From Herbaspirillum sp. (GTDB lineage: Bacteria; Pseudomonadota; Gammaproteobacteria; Burkholderiales; Burkholderiaceae_D): DNA of 64,000 nucleotides. Positions 17,951 to 27,893 of the stretch are shown piece by piece. Location of the stretch: contig JAQGLY010000007.1 of NCBI GenBank assembly GCA_028292625.1, forward strand, positions 35,568-99,567, written 5' to 3'. Within the stretch, counting starts at the first letter, position 1. Each line of letters starts with the position of its first letter. The notes under the pieces are model-generated. The model had not been told where the DNA came from. It saw nothing but the letters and a program-made list of their open reading frames with translations, and searched no databases. The position numbers and the translations under genes were made by a program.

Positions 17951-19243
17951 ATGAAACAGTCGCAACCCTCGCATCCCTTTACCCATGCCGCCCATTATCC
18001 GGTGCTCATTATCGGCGGCGGCCAGGCCGGCTTATCGATGAGCTACTACTTGAAGCAACAGGGCATCGCCCATCTCATTGTCGAAAAAAATCGTGTTGGC
18101 CATGCCTGGCGCAACGAGCGCTGGGATTCGTTTTGCCTGGTCACGCCGAACTGGCAATGCACGCTGCCGGGCTTTCCGTATCAAGGCAGCGATCCCTCGG
18201 GTTTCATGGAAAAAGATGAAATCGTGGAATACATCGATAAATACGTCGCCTCCTTCCAGCCCCTCGTCGCGGAGGGCGTCGCCGTCACGCATCTGCGACG
18301 CAATGCCGCCGATATATTCGAAGTCGAAACGGCGCAAGGCGTGCTGACCGCCGATCAAGTGGTGGTGGCGGTCGGCGGTTACCACTTGCCGGTCATCCCG
18401 CGTGTCGCGGCGAAGCTGCCGGTCCAGGTGAAGCAATTGCACTCCTGCGAATACGTCAATCCGGCGGCGCTGCCGCCCGGCGAAGTGCTGGTCGTGGGCA
18501 CTGGGCAATCGGGCTGTCAGATCGCCGAAGACCTGCATTTGAGCGGACGCCGCGTGCATTTATGCGTGGGCGATGCGCCGCGCGTGGCGCGGCGTTATCG
18601 CGGCAAGGATGTGGTCGAATGGCTGGATCTCATGAAGTATTACGATATGCCGGTCGACCGTCACCCGCTGGGCGTCGGGGTGCGCGACAAAACCAATCAC
18701 TACGTCACCGGGCGCGACGGCGGGCGGGATATCGATTTGCGCAAATTCGCGCTGGAAGGCATGCAGCTGTACGGCCGTTTCGAGGATATCGCCGACGGCG
18801 TTGCGAGGTTCGGCGGCGAATTGAAAAAGAATCTTGACGGCGCCGATGCGGTTTCCGAAAACATCAAGGACAGCATCGACACATTCATTGCTCGCCAATC
18901 CATCGATGCGCCGGTCGAAGCGCGTTATGTGCCGGTCTGGGAACCGCCGGCCGATGCGCCGCGCAGGCTCGATGTCGCGGCCGGGAAAATTGCCGTCGTG
19001 ATCTGGTGCATCGGTTTCCGCACCGACTTCAGCTGGATAGACGAAGATATTTTCGATACATGCGGCTACCCCGGCCATGTGCGGGGCGTCACGGCAGTGC
19101 CCGGCTTGTATTTTCTCGGTCTGCCTTGGCAATATACCTGGGGTTCGGGGCGCTTTTCCGGCGTGGCGCGCGATGCGGCGCATTTATTGGAGCATGTCGT
19201 CACGCATCGTTTCAGACAGGTTTACGGGGCAATCGCCTCGTAA
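17951..19243 (+). CDS. nitH: Nit1C flavin-dependent oxidoreductase, MSMEG_0569 family
   Basis: This 430-residue flavoprotein resembles the flavin-containing monooxygenase group. The FAD-binding Rossmann motif is VLIIGGGQAGLSMSYYL (about 18-34). The second, NAD(P)H-binding motif is VLVVGTGQSGCQIAEDL (about 182-198). A C-terminal FAD segment precedes the end (GLYFLGLPWQYTWGSGRFSGV). It probably oxygenates or oxidises a nitrogenous intermediate of the pathway. The ATG follows CCGGAG. It is the last gene of the operon: about 250 bases separate it from rhlE, and I see no clear terminator in that gap. Confidence 0.92.
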   Translation: MKQSQPSHPFTHAAHYPVLIIGGGQAGLSMSYYLKQQGIAHLIVEKNRVGHAWRNERWDSFCLVTPNWQCTLPGFPYQGSDPSGFMEKDEIVEYIDKYVASFQPLVAEGVAVTHLRRNAADIFEVETAQGVLTADQVVVAVGGYHLPVIPRVAAKLPVQVKQLHSCEYVNPAALPPGEVLVVGTGQSGCQIAEDLHLSGRRVHLCVGDAPRVARRYRGKDVVEWLDLMKYYDMPVDRHPLGVGVRDKTNHYVTGRDGGRDIDLRKFALEGMQLYGRFEDIADGVARFGGELKKNLDGADAVSENIKDSIDTFIARQSIDAPVEARYVPVWEPPADAPRRLDVAAGKIAVVIWCIGFRTDFSWIDEDIFDTCGYPGHVRGVTAVPGLYFLGLPWQYTWGSGRFSGVARDAAHLLEHVVTHRFRQVYGAIAS

Positions 19244-19336
19244 GAAGAGTTAATCGATAGGCAATCGTCACCTCTTGGTAAAAATTTGCTTTATGCGGGT
19301 TAATCAAACTGTCGCTGAATAATTGTGTACAAAGCG

Positions 19337-19342
19337 TATAAT
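19337..19342 (+). promoter_or_regulatory. Possible -10 element for rhlE
   Basis: A perfect TATAAT stands 148 bases before the chosen rhlE start. No convincing -35 is present, so this is only a candidate. The remainder of 19244-19489 shows no other feature. Confidence 0.3.
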
Positions 19343-19489
19343 GCGCGTCTACAAGAGCGGGATACGCCGGTTGTCCGCGACGATTGCGTCTGTTCCGTCT
19401 CCATGCTTCGCAAAGCCTGTCGTCCTCGTATTCGCGCCTGTTTTTCATTCGCGAATCAACCGAATCAATCATTACCGTTCATTCAGACC

Positions 19490-20962
19490 ATGCCTGACAT
19501 TCAGTCCGATTTACCCCTTGTAGTCGATGCCGCCGTTCGTTTTGCCGATTTTGGTTTGGCGCCGGAGATTTTGCGCGCGCTGACCGAGCAGGGCTATGTG
19601 CATCCGACCCCGATTCAGGAGCAAGCCATCCCGGTGGTGTTGCAGGGGCGCGACGTTATGGGCGCGGCGCAGACCGGCACCGGCAAGACGGCCGGCTTCT
19701 CGCTGCCGATCATCCAGTTGCTGCTGGCGCATGCCAGCAACAGCGCATCGCCGGCCCGTCATCCGGTGCGCGCACTGATCCTGACGCCGACCCGCGAGCT
19801 GGCCGACCAGGTGGCGGACAACGTCAAAGCCTATTCGCGCCATACGCCGCTGCGCAGTACGGTGGTGTTCGGCGGGATCGACATGGCGCCGCAAACCGCC
19901 GCCCTGCGCGCCGGCGTGGAGATCGTCATCGCCACGCCAGGCCGCCTGCTGGACCACGTGCAGCAGAAAACCCTGAATTTGTCGCAAACCCAGATTCTGG
20001 TGATGGATGAAGCCGACCGCATGCTGGACATGGGCTTTCTGCCGGATTTGCAGCGCATCATCAATTTGCTGCCCAAGAAGCGCCAGAACCTGATGTTTTC
20101 GGCGACCTTCTCGCCGGAAATCAAGCGCCTGGCGGGCAGCTTCCAGAATAATCCGGTCACCATCGAAGTCGCGCGCAGCAACGCCACCGCGGACAACGTG
20201 ACCCAGACCATTTACCGGATCGAAGACGGCGGCAAGGCCGAAGCGGTATCGCATATCATCCGCCAGCGCGCGCTGAAACAGGTGATCGTCTTTTCCAATA
20301 CCAAGATCGGCGCTTCCAAACTGGCGCGTCACCTGGAAAACGAAGGCGTCAAGGCGTCGGCGATTCACGGCGACAAATCGCAGAACGAACGGATGGCCGC
20401 GCTGGAGGCATTCAAGCGCGGCGAGGTTGAGGTGCTGGTGGCGACGGACGTGGCCGCGCGCGGCCTCGACATCGCCGAATTGCCTTGCGTTATCAATTTC
20501 GATTTGCCGTATAACGCCGAGGATTATGTGCACCGCATCGGCCGTACCGGTCGCGCGGGCGCGTCGGGCGATGCGATTTCACTGTTTTCCGACAAGGACG
20601 AACGGCTGCTGGTCGATATCGAAAATATGATCAAGCATAAATTCGTGCGCAGCGAATTGATCGGTTTCGTCGCCAGGCCCGCGCGCAGCGCAATGGGCGC
20701 AGCCGCCGGCGGTGAGCGCGAACGCGGACCGCGCCGCAGCGACAGCGCGGAATCCCGGCCGCCGCGCAATCCTGCCGCCGCATCCCCCCGTCCTGCTTAT
20801 GCAACGTCGGGACGCAAGGAAAAGGTCGACCCCTGGTTCATGAAGCCGTATGAGCCCGCGGCCGCCAGCGAGGCCGAAGCCGCGCCGGCGGCGTCGAACG
20901 GCTCGGCCAAACCGGCCAAGCAGAAACGGGCGGCGTTGCTGGGCGGCATACCGAAAGGGTAA
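19490..20962 (+). CDS. rhlE: DEAD-box RNA helicase RhlE
   Basis: This ATP-dependent RNA helicase works in ribosome assembly and RNA turnover. The open frame extends to 19325, but homology begins with FADFGLAPEILRALTEQGY. I therefore use the ATG at 19490 (MPDIQSDLPL, 490 residues), although its ribosome binding site is poor. The motifs are in order: Q motif PTPIQEQAIP, motif I AQTGTGKT, Ia PTRELADQV, II DEAD, III SATFSPE, V TDVAARGLDI, VI HRIGRTGRAG. The C-terminal tail (about 390-490) is Arg/Ala/Pro-rich and probably disordered, typical of RhlE. It ends at a strong terminator shared with the convergent gluQ. Confidence 0.95.
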   Translation: MPDIQSDLPLVVDAAVRFADFGLAPEILRALTEQGYVHPTPIQEQAIPVVLQGRDVMGAAQTGTGKTAGFSLPIIQLLLAHASNSASPARHPVRALILTPTRELADQVADNVKAYSRHTPLRSTVVFGGIDMAPQTAALRAGVEIVIATPGRLLDHVQQKTLNLSQTQILVMDEADRMLDMGFLPDLQRIINLLPKKRQNLMFSATFSPEIKRLAGSFQNNPVTIEVARSNATADNVTQTIYRIEDGGKAEAVSHIIRQRALKQVIVFSNTKIGASKLARHLENEGVKASAIHGDKSQNERMAALEAFKRGEVEVLVATDVAARGLDIAELPCVINFDLPYNAEDYVHRIGRTGRAGASGDAISLFSDKDERLLVDIENMIKHKFVRSELIGFVARPARSAMGAAAGGERERGPRRSDSAESRPPRNPAAASPRPAYATSGRKEKVDPWFMKPYEPAAASEAEAAPAASNGSAKPAKQKRAALLGGIPKG

Positions 20963-20976
20963 AAGCCGTTTTCAGA

Positions 20977-21011
20977 AAATAGCGGAAGGCAGCCAATGCC
21001 TTCCGCTATTT
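20977..21011. terminator. Bidirectional terminator between rhlE and gluQ
   Basis: A perfect 15-bp stem (AAATAGCGGAAGGCA / TGCCTTCCGCTATTT) with a five-base loop has T-runs on both strands. The gluQ stop codon (21006-21008) lies inside the 3' arm, so on the minus strand the hairpin begins within the coding sequence. Confidence 0.92.
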
Positions 21012-21944
21012 TTTTGCTTGCGATTTGGTCTGCGGCAAATCGTGCAGGCGCCGTTCCCACGCGGCAATCGCCTGCGGCCAGAATGCGTCGACGGAATCGG
21101 TGTTCGCCGCAATGCCGCTTTCCAGCCCCAGAAACCGCGCGCATGCCGACAATTCCCGCAGCGGCCGACTCAGGTCCAGCGCCGGCGCGCCGTTTTGCTT
21201 GGACAGCTTTTCGCCGTCATCGCCGGCCAATAACGGCACATGCAAATAGGCCGGGGTCGGTACGCCCAGCAAGCGCTGCAGATAAATCTGGCGCGCCGTC
21301 GAATCGATCAGGTCCGCGCCGCGCACGACATCGGTGACGCCTTGCGCCGCATCGTCGACCACCACCGCCAGTTGATAGGCCCAGAAGCCGTCGGCGCGTT
21401 TCAATACGAAATCGCCGGTTTCCGATGCCAGATCCTGCGTCAGAGGACCGAACCAGCGATCGTCGAAATGAATCAGCCGTTGCGGGTCGTCCGCATCGGG
21501 TACCCGTATCCGCAAGGTACGGCCGATTTTCCCATCGGCCACGCCATTGCGGCAGGTCCCAGGGTAAATGGCGGCGCCGTCGGCCGCCCGCGGCAGTCCG
21601 ATACGCGTGACCGAATCGATAATCTCCTTGCGTGTGCAGGCGCAGGGATAAACCAGCGCGCCCAAGCGTTCGCAGGCTGCTTGGTACAGCTGCTTGCGCT
21701 CGCTTTGCGTCGCCACCGCATGATCCCAATGCATGCCCAGGGCGGACAAAGCTTGCCGTATCGCGGCGATGGCGTCGGGCACGGTGCGGGTTTCGTCGAT
21801 GTCTTCGATGCGCAGCAGCCAGACGCCGCCGTGCAGCCGCGCGTCGAGATAGCTGGCCATCGCCGCCGCCAGCGATCCGGCATGCAGCGGGCCGGACGGC
21901 GACGGCGCAAAGCGGCCGACATAAGGAAGGTGGGCGGCGCTCAT
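21006..21944 (-). CDS. gluQ: Glutamyl-Q tRNA(Asp) synthetase
   Basis: This enzyme attaches glutamate to queuosine in tRNA-Asp. The 312-residue product is a truncated GluRS-like catalytic core without an anticodon-binding domain. The HIGH-type motif is FAPSPSGPLHAGS (about 12-24). The zinc site is CACTRKEI with the later YPGTCRNG. The KMSKS-type loop is DGEKLSKQNG (about 243-252). It is convergent with rhlE and ends in the shared terminator. The ATG at 21944 is the natural start of the family (PYVGRFAPSPSG). Confidence 0.95.
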   Translation of the reverse strand: MSAAHLPYVGRFAPSPSGPLHAGSLAAAMASYLDARLHGGVWLLRIEDIDETRTVPDAIAAIRQALSALGMHWDHAVATQSERKQLYQAACERLGALVYPCACTRKEIIDSVTRIGLPRAADGAAIYPGTCRNGVADGKIGRTLRIRVPDADDPQRLIHFDDRWFGPLTQDLASETGDFVLKRADGFWAYQLAVVVDDAAQGVTDVVRGADLIDSTARQIYLQRLLGVPTPAYLHVPLLAGDDGEKLSKQNGAPALDLSRPLRELSACARFLGLESGIAANTDSVDAFWPQAIAAWERRLHDLPQTKSQAKK

Positions 21945-22084
21945 TGAAATGGAAATTCGGCCTGGGTTCGTTTGAAATTCGGAATGCGCATATCAGCGCG
22001 CATTCTGGCGTCGTCCACCGGTTTATGCAATAAGATAAGCATCCATCATCGGCCAAAAGCCGAAACCAAGCATAGGAGACGGCC

Positions 22085-22903
22085 TTGGGCACCGACAGCA
22101 ACATTTTCCGCACGGCAGAGCGCTGGCCCTATCCGCGCCAAATCGCCCATCGCGGCGGCGGCACGTTGGCGCCCGAAAATACCTTGGCCGGGATGCGCTG
22201 CGGATTGGCGTACGGGTTTCGCGGTGTCGAGTTCGATGTGATGCTGGCGCAGGATGGGGTGCCGGTCCTGATGCACGATCCGCAATTTGGGCGAACCATA
22301 CGGGCGCCCGGCGGGATCGGCGATTATTCCTCGCACGCTCTCAGCGCGCTCGATGCGGGCAGTTGGCTGAGCGAACAGTTTCGCGGCGAGCCGGTCTGTA
22401 CGCTGACGGAAGCGATGCAATTCTGCGTCGCCAACGGTCTCTGGATGAATATCGAAATCAAGCCGTCCACGCCGGAGACCGCGGCCGATACCGGCGCCGC
22501 GGTGGCGGCCGGGGTGCGGCGATTTTTCGCGCAGCGGCAAGCGGGGAGGGACGCGCCGCGCATCGACGCCGTGCCGCCGCTGTTTTCTTCTTTTTCGTTC
22601 GACGCGTTGCGCGCGGCGCAGGCTGTCGCGCCGGAAATCGCGCGCGGATGGCTGATTGATACCATCGCCGAGGGCTGGCTGGCGTCGTTGCGGGCGCTGG
22701 ACGCAGTGGCGTTGCACACCAACCATCTGCATTTGAACGCGGTATTGGCGGCGCAGGTGAAACAGGCCGGGTATGGGCTGCTTTGCTATACCGTCAATGA
22801 TCCGGCGCGCGCTCGCAAAATCGAAAGCTGGGGCGTCGACGCTTTCTGCACCGACAGGCTCGATCTGTTTCCACAGCCGCGCCGCGCCGCTTATCCCTTA
22901 TAA
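22085..22903 (+). CDS. ugpQ: Cytoplasmic glycerophosphodiester phosphodiesterase
   Basis: The enzyme hydrolyses glycerophosphodiesters to glycerol 3-phosphate and an alcohol. The start is a TTG at 22085, 6 bases after AGGAGA; the 272-residue product fits UgpQ (about 250). Signatures are [15 protein letters not shown] (about 20-34) with the catalytic His, [10 protein letters not shown] and LMHDP with the second His. NIEIKP and the C-terminal CYTVND complete the TIM barrel. There is no signal peptide, so it acts in the cytoplasm. The stop overlaps a possible -10 element of alaS. Confidence 0.92.
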   Translation: MGTDSNIFRTAERWPYPRQIAHRGGGTLAPENTLAGMRCGLAYGFRGVEFDVMLAQDGVPVLMHDPQFGRTIRAPGGIGDYSSHALSALDAGSWLSEQFRGEPVCTLTEAMQFCVANGLWMNIEIKPSTPETAADTGAAVAAGVRRFFAQRQAGRDAPRIDAVPPLFSSFSFDALRAAQAVAPEIARGWLIDTIAEGWLASLRALDAVALHTNHLHLNAVLAAQVKQAGYGLLCYTVNDPARARKIESWGVDAFCTDRLDLFPQPRRAAYPL

Positions 22904-22904
22904 T
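22899..22904 (+). promoter_or_regulatory. Possible -10 element for alaS
   Basis: TATAAT overlaps the ugpQ stop codon, 40 bases before the alaS ATG. The -35 position is GC-rich and poor. The alaS start itself lacks a clear Shine-Dalgarno sequence. Confidence 0.35.
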
Positions 22905-22943
22905 CGTTGCTTTGCCATAGACCGCTTTTTACCGTCCCCAACC

Positions 22944-25577
22944 ATGAAATCAGCAGAAATTCGCGACAAGTTTTTGAAATTTTTCGAATCCAAGGGGCAT
23001 ACCGTGGTGCGCTCGTCCAGCCTGGTGCCAGGCAACGATCCGACGCTGCTGTTTACCAATTCGGGCATGGTGCAGTTCAAGGACGTGTTTCTGGGCACCG
23101 ACCAACGCAATTACGTGCGCGCGACCTCGGTGCAGCGCTGCCTGCGCGCCGGCGGCAAGCACAACGACCTTGAAAACGTCGGCTATACCGCGCGCCATCA
23201 CACCTTCTTCGAAATGCTCGGGAATTGGTCGTTCGGCGATTATTTCAAGCGCGATTCGCTGAAATGGGCCTGGGAATTGCTGACCCAGGTCTACGGTCTG
23301 CCGGCCGACAAGCTGTGGGCCACGGTGTACGAAACCGATGACGAAGCCTACGACATCTGGGTCAATGAAATCGGTTTGCCGAAAGAGCGCGTGGTGCGCA
23401 TCGGCGACAACAAGGGCGCGCCGTATGCGTCGGACAACTTCTGGCAAATGGCCGATACCGGCCCTTGCGGCCCCTGCTCCGAGATTTTTTTCGACCACGG
23501 TCCCGATATCTGGGGCGGCCCTCCGGGCAGTCCGGAGCAGGACGGCGACCGCTATATCGAAATCTGGAATAACGTGTTCATGCAGTTCGACCGCCAGATC
23601 GACGCCGCGACCGGCGTCGCCACGCTGACCCCGCTGCCCAAGCAATGCGTCGATACCGGCATGGGGCTGGAGCGTCTGGCCGCCGTGCTGCAGCATGTGC
23701 ACAGCAATTACGAAATCGATTTGTTCCAGGCGCTGATCAAGGCCGCCGCGCGCGAAACGCGCACGGTCGATATGAGCAACGATTCCCTGAAGGTGATCGC
23801 CGATCATATCCGCGCCTGTTCGTTCCTGATCGTCGACGGTGTGATTCCGGGCAACGAGGGCCGCGGCTACGTATTGCGCCGGATCATCCGCCGCGCCTTG
23901 CGCCACGGTCATAAATTGGGCCAGACCAAGCCGTTCTTCCATAAATTGGTCAAGGACCTGGTGGCCGAAATGGGCGCCGCCTATCCGGAATTGCCGGCTG
24001 CCGCCGCCCGCGTCGAGCAGGTGCTGCAGCAGGAAGAAGAGCGTTTCGGCGAGACACTGGAACACGGCATGAAGATTCTGGAAGCGGCGCTGCTGGCGTC
24101 GCCCGGCAAGCTGGACGGCGAAACCGCGTTCACCTTGTACGACACCTACGGGTTTCCGCTGGATCTGACCGCCGACATCTGTCGCGAACGCAACGTCGCG
24201 CTGGACGAAGCCGGGTTCGAAACGGCGATGGAGCGCCAGCGTTCGACGGCGCGGGCCGCAGGTAAATTCAAGAGCGCGGCGGCCGGCGTCAGTTACGACG
24301 GCGTCAAAACGCGTTTTGTCGGCTATGAAGCGCTGACGCATGCGGCGCAAGTGGTCGCGTTGTATGTCGACGGCCATGCGGTTCAGAAAATCGAGGCCGG
24401 CCAGGAAGCCATGGTGGTGCTGGACGTCACGCCGTTTTACGCCGAATCGGGCGGCCAGGCCGGCGATGCCGGAACGCTGGAGGCCAACGGCGGCGCCGCA
24501 TCGTTCGAAGTCGGCGATTCGCAAAAGATCCAGCCGGAGGTATTCGGTCATCACGGCGTGTTGCGTTCGGGATCACTGGCGGTGGGCGATCGCGTCGAGG
24601 CCAAGGTCGACGCGCCGCTGCGCGCCAGGGTCGTGCGCAATCACTCGGCCACCCATCTGATGCACAAGGCGCTGCGCGAAGTGCTCGGCACGCATGTGGC
24701 GCAAAAGGGTTCGCTGGTGGACGCCGACAAGACGCGTTTCGATTTCAGCCACAACGCGCCGGTGACGCCGGACCAGATTCGCCAGGTCGAACAAATCGTC
24801 AATCGTGAAATTCTGGCCAACGCCGCCGCCGAAGCCAAACTGATGTCCTTCGACGATGCGGTCGGCGCCGGCGCGATGGCGCTGTTCGGCGAAAAATACG
24901 GCGACGAAGTGCGGGTATTGTCGATCGGCAGTTCACGCGAATTGTGCGGCGGCACCCACGTCGGCCGCACCGGCGATATCGGCTTGTTCAAGATCGTTGC
25001 CGAAGGCGGCGTCGCCGCCGGCGTGCGCCGCATCGAGGCGGTGACCGGAGAGAATGCGTTGGCGGTGGTGCAGACGCTGAGCAACCGCGTCAACGACATC
25101 GCCAGCGCGTTGAAGGCGCAGCCTGAGGAGGTGACGCAGAGGATCGCGCAGGTGCAGGAGCATGTCAAAGCGCTGGAAAAGGAAGTGAGCGCATTGAAAT
25201 CGAAACTGGCGGCCAGCCAGGGCGACGAACTGGTGTCGCAGGCCCTGGACGTCAAGGGGATCAAAGTGCTGGCGGCCAGGCTGGAAGGCGCCGACGGCGC
25301 CATATTGCGCGAGACCATGGACAAGCTGAAGGACAAATTGAAGAGCGCGGCGATCGTGCTGGCGGCGGTCAACGACGGCAAGGTCAGCCTGATCGCCGGC
25401 GTGACGGCGGATGCGGTCGGTAAGGTCAAAGCCGGCGATCTGGTTAATTTCGTCGCGCAGCAGGTCGGCGGCAAAGGCGGCGGGCGGCCCGATATGGCGC
25501 AGGCCGGCGGCACCGATCCAAGCGGCCTGCCGGCTGCGCTCAAAGGCGTCGCCGGCTGGATTGCGGAACGTCTCTGA
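22944..25577 (+). CDS. alaS: Alanyl-tRNA synthetase
   Basis: This enzyme charges tRNA-Ala and edits mischarged Ser/Gly. The frame is open to 22773, inside ugpQ, but the family N-terminus is [19 protein letters not shown], so the ATG at 22944 is used (877 residues). The class II catalytic domain spans about 1-240 ([33 protein letters not shown] near 305). The editing domain has the zinc motif [11 protein letters not shown] and [10 protein letters not shown] (about 568-675). The C-terminal domain is glycine-rich at the end ([15 protein letters not shown]). The stop overlaps the Nudix start by one base. Confidence 0.98.
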   Translation: MKSAEIRDKFLKFFESKGHTVVRSSSLVPGNDPTLLFTNSGMVQFKDVFLGTDQRNYVRATSVQRCLRAGGKHNDLENVGYTARHHTFFEMLGNWSFGDYFKRDSLKWAWELLTQVYGLPADKLWATVYETDDEAYDIWVNEIGLPKERVVRIGDNKGAPYASDNFWQMADTGPCGPCSEIFFDHGPDIWGGPPGSPEQDGDRYIEIWNNVFMQFDRQIDAATGVATLTPLPKQCVDTGMGLERLAAVLQHVHSNYEIDLFQALIKAAARETRTVDMSNDSLKVIADHIRACSFLIVDGVIPGNEGRGYVLRRIIRRALRHGHKLGQTKPFFHKLVKDLVAEMGAAYPELPAAAARVEQVLQQEEERFGETLEHGMKILEAALLASPGKLDGETAFTLYDTYGFPLDLTADICRERNVALDEAGFETAMERQRSTARAAGKFKSAAAGVSYDGVKTRFVGYEALTHAAQVVALYVDGHAVQKIEAGQEAMVVLDVTPFYAESGGQAGDAGTLEANGGAASFEVGDSQKIQPEVFGHHGVLRSGSLAVGDRVEAKVDAPLRARVVRNHSATHLMHKALREVLGTHVAQKGSLVDADKTRFDFSHNAPVTPDQIRQVEQIVNREILANAAAEAKLMSFDDAVGAGAMALFGEKYGDEVRVLSIGSSRELCGGTHVGRTGDIGLFKIVAEGGVAAGVRRIEAVTGENALAVVQTLSNRVNDIASALKAQPEEVTQRIAQVQEHVKALEKEVSALKSKLAASQGDELVSQALDVKGIKVLAARLEGADGAILRETMDKLKDKLKSAAIVLAAVNDGKVSLIAGVTADAVGKVKAGDLVNFVAQQVGGKGGGRPDMAQAGGTDPSGLPAALKGVAGWIAERL

Positions 25578-26140
25578 TGAATACCCCGGCGGCCGACGGC
25601 GAATTCCGGTTTTGCCCGGTCTGCGCGGCGCCGCTGGTGCTGCGTCCCGACGACGACGCCGGCAAGCTGCGCAAGATGTGCCCGCACGGTCACTGGACCC
25701 ATTGGGACAATCCGCTGCCGGTGCTGGCGGCGATCGTGGAGCTCGACGGCCGCATTCTGCTGGCCCGGAACGCTGCATGGGGCGAAGGAAGATTCGCGCT
25801 GATTACCGGTTTCATGGAGCGCGACGAGACGCCGGAGCAGGGCATCGCGCGCGAACTGAAAGAAGAAACCGATCTGGACGCAGGCGAAATCACGCTCGTC
25901 GGCGTGTATGAATTCATGCGCAAGAACGAGTTGATCATCGCCTATCACGTCAAAGCCAGCGGCATGGTGCGTCTGTCGCCGGAGCTGCTGGAATACCGCA
26001 TGGTCGAGCCGGCCGATCTGTTGCCATGGCGGGCCGGCACCGGTTTGGCGCTGGCCGACTGGATGCGCCTGCGCGGGCTGGAGGTCACTTTCGTCGATAC
26101 GCCCGGAGCCATCCCGGCGGTCCAGCCTGCACGACAATAG
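25577..26140 (+). CDS. Nudix hydrolase with N-terminal zinc ribbon
   Basis: The 187-residue protein starts with CPVCAAPL...CPHGHWTHWDNP, a zinc-ribbon-like module. A Nudix domain follows (about 50-150), with Nudix box GFMERDETPEQGIARELKEETDLDA. The box keeps the catalytic REx(2)EE core; the usual final Gly is Asp. Related proteins hydrolyse nucleotide diphosphates such as ADP-ribose or NADH; the substrate here is unknown. The start codon overlaps the alaS stop (TGATG), so translation is probably coupled. Confidence 0.9.
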   Translation: MNTPAADGEFRFCPVCAAPLVLRPDDDAGKLRKMCPHGHWTHWDNPLPVLAAIVELDGRILLARNAAWGEGRFALITGFMERDETPEQGIARELKEETDLDAGEITLVGVYEFMRKNELIIAYHVKASGMVRLSPELLEYRMVEPADLLPWRAGTGLALADWMRLRGLEVTFVDTPGAIPAVQPARQ

Positions 26141-26264
26141 TGCGTAAGCAACATTGCTGTAATGCAATGGTGCGCCGAAAACAACAGTTTTGGTGCGCTG
26201 CGGTAATTGGAGGGCGGTTTGGAGTAAAATTTGCCACTTCAGCTTCCCATTCAATCGAATCAAT

Positions 26265-26492
26265 ATGGAATTTCATAGAGAACTTGACGCGCGCGGTTTG
26301 CACTGTCCTCTTCCCATCCTGAAAACCAAGAAGGCCCTAGCGGACATGATCAGCGGAGAAGTGCTGCGCGTGATGGCGACGGACACTGGTTCGGTACGCG
26401 ATTTTCAGGCATTCGCGAAACAGACAGGCAACGCTTTGCTCGCGCAGACGGAAGAAAACCGCGAATTTGTTTTCTTCATGAAACGCAAATAA
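26265..26492 (+). CDS. tusA: TusA-family sulfur carrier protein
   Basis: This small 75-residue protein transfers persulfide sulfur, for example to tRNA thiolation, or acts in other sulfur trafficking. The family motif is RGLHCPLPILKTKKAL, with the active Cys (C14) in CPxP. The ATG at 26265 gives the canonical N-terminus (MEFHRELDARGLHCP); the frame opens earlier without support. The 124-base gap to the Nudix gene holds an imperfect hairpin (about 26168-26200). A terminator follows. Confidence 0.85.
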   Translation: MEFHRELDARGLHCPLPILKTKKALADMISGEVLRVMATDTGSVRDFQAFAKQTGNALLAQTEENREFVFFMKRK

Positions 26493-26521
26493 ACATTCGG
26501 CACGGCATGGCCGTAGAAATA

Positions 26522-26553
26522 AAAAACGCCTGCACTTGATTGCGGGCGTTTTT
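26522..26553 (+). terminator. Intrinsic terminator after tusA
   Basis: The stem AAACGCCTGCA / TGCGGGCGTTT includes one G-T pair and a six-base loop, followed by a T-run. Confidence 0.85.
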
Positions 26554-27098
26554 CATATTGCCGACGAAAACTTTCGGCGCGGCTGACGGGCGGAATTTTT
26601 CGTTGAAACGGCTGCGACGAGGTGGCCGCCATTCATTCGGAGCTCCGATGCCGCTGCAGGATTTCAGTGCACTTCTGATTCTCGAAAGCAGCAAATCTTA
26701 ATAAGAATTCATGTAGTTGAGCCACAACGAAATGACAAAGGCGGAAATGTTTGTGCTAAACTTGATCGCACATTCCGGATTCGGGATATTGTTTCCCGTT
26801 AATATTTGCCAAGAGCAAATACTGATAATGGGACTCTGCAGTAATTAGAAAAGTAAATTGCGCTGGCCTTGAGCTTCAGCTTTCGCCTGGAACTCGTTTC
26901 ATCAATATCTGTGAGATTTGCCGTCGTTGGACGGCAATACCGCGACCGGCGCTGCTGGCGGTTTGCAAGCTGTAGAATCTGTCCTCGGCATATCCATCCT
27001 TGTCCGATGCGCGGCGCAGCAGCATTTACGCATCTTTACGCATAGCTTTATGCACACCCTTTTAAACGCCTTCTAAAATACGTTGCTCAAGATCGTAC
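26554..27098. other. Non-coding gap upstream of scpB
   Basis: I find no supported gene in these 545 bases. The base composition is less GC-rich than the flanks. One perfect inverted repeat, TATTTGC-CAAGA-GCAAATA (26803-26821), could be an operator or the base of a small RNA hairpin; no T-run follows it. TACGCATCTTTACGCAT near 27026-27042 is a short direct repeat of unknown meaning just before scpB. Confidence 0.4.
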
Positions 27099-27893
27099 AT
27101 GAATACAACTGAGGCCAAGCGAGTCCTCGAAACGGCTTTGTTATGCGCGCATGAGCCGTTGTCACTCAACGATATCAAGAAACTCTATATCGCTCATGAA
27201 AGCGCCGACAGCGAAGTCGATGCCGACGCGATCCATGCGATGTTGGAGGAGTTGCGCGGCGATTGGGACGGCAAGGGCATCGAAGTAGTCAGCCTGTCGA
27301 CCGGATGGCGGTTTCAAAGCCGCCCCGAAATGAAGATGTACCTGGATCGTCTGAACCCCGAAAAGCCGCCCAAGTACTCGCGCGCAACGCTGGAAACGCT
27401 GGCGATCATTGCGTATCGCCAGCCGGTCACCCGCGGCGATATCGAAGAAATTCGCGGCGTTACCGTGAATACGCAAACCATCCGCATGCTGGAAGACCGC
27501 AGCTGGATCGAGGCCATCGGCCATCGCGATGTGCCGGGACGCCCCGCGTTGTTTGCGACCACCAAGCGATTTCTCGACGATCTGGGACTGGCGTCGCTGG
27601 ATCAGCTGCCTCCGCTGCAACAGGTCGGCGATGGTAGCCAGGCGCAAGGCGCCGGACTCGATCTGGGGTCCTCCGAAGATAATTTACTGGCTGACTTGAA
27701 CCAATTTGAAAACGGCTTGCCCACTGATGACCTGGCCGATGATTTACCCATCGACGACGAGCAAGATGCCGTTGCCGACCTGGAACCGGACGCATCGGTA
27801 ACGCCTCATTTCTCTCATGATCCGGCGCCGGAAGTCGTTGCCGACACCGTGCAGGATCAACATAACCACAACGTTAATAATGAACCCAATTAG
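27099..27893 (+). CDS. scpB: Segregation and condensation protein B
   Basis: This is the kleisin-binding subunit of the SMC-ScpAB condensin. Tandem winged-helix domains occupy about 1-170 ([74 protein letters not shown]). The last 90 residues are acidic and probably disordered ([20 protein letters not shown]), longer than in many homologues. No Shine-Dalgarno sequence is visible at the ATG. scpA is not adjacent upstream. The 3' end overlaps the rluB start by 14 bases. Confidence 0.94.
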   Translation: MNTTEAKRVLETALLCAHEPLSLNDIKKLYIAHESADSEVDADAIHAMLEELRGDWDGKGIEVVSLSTGWRFQSRPEMKMYLDRLNPEKPPKYSRATLETLAIIAYRQPVTRGDIEEIRGVTVNTQTIRMLEDRSWIEAIGHRDVPGRPALFATTKRFLDDLGLASLDQLPPLQQVGDGSQAQGAGLDLGSSEDNLLADLNQFENGLPTDDLADDLPIDDEQDAVADLEPDASVTPHFSHDPAPEVVADTVQDQHNHNVNNEPN

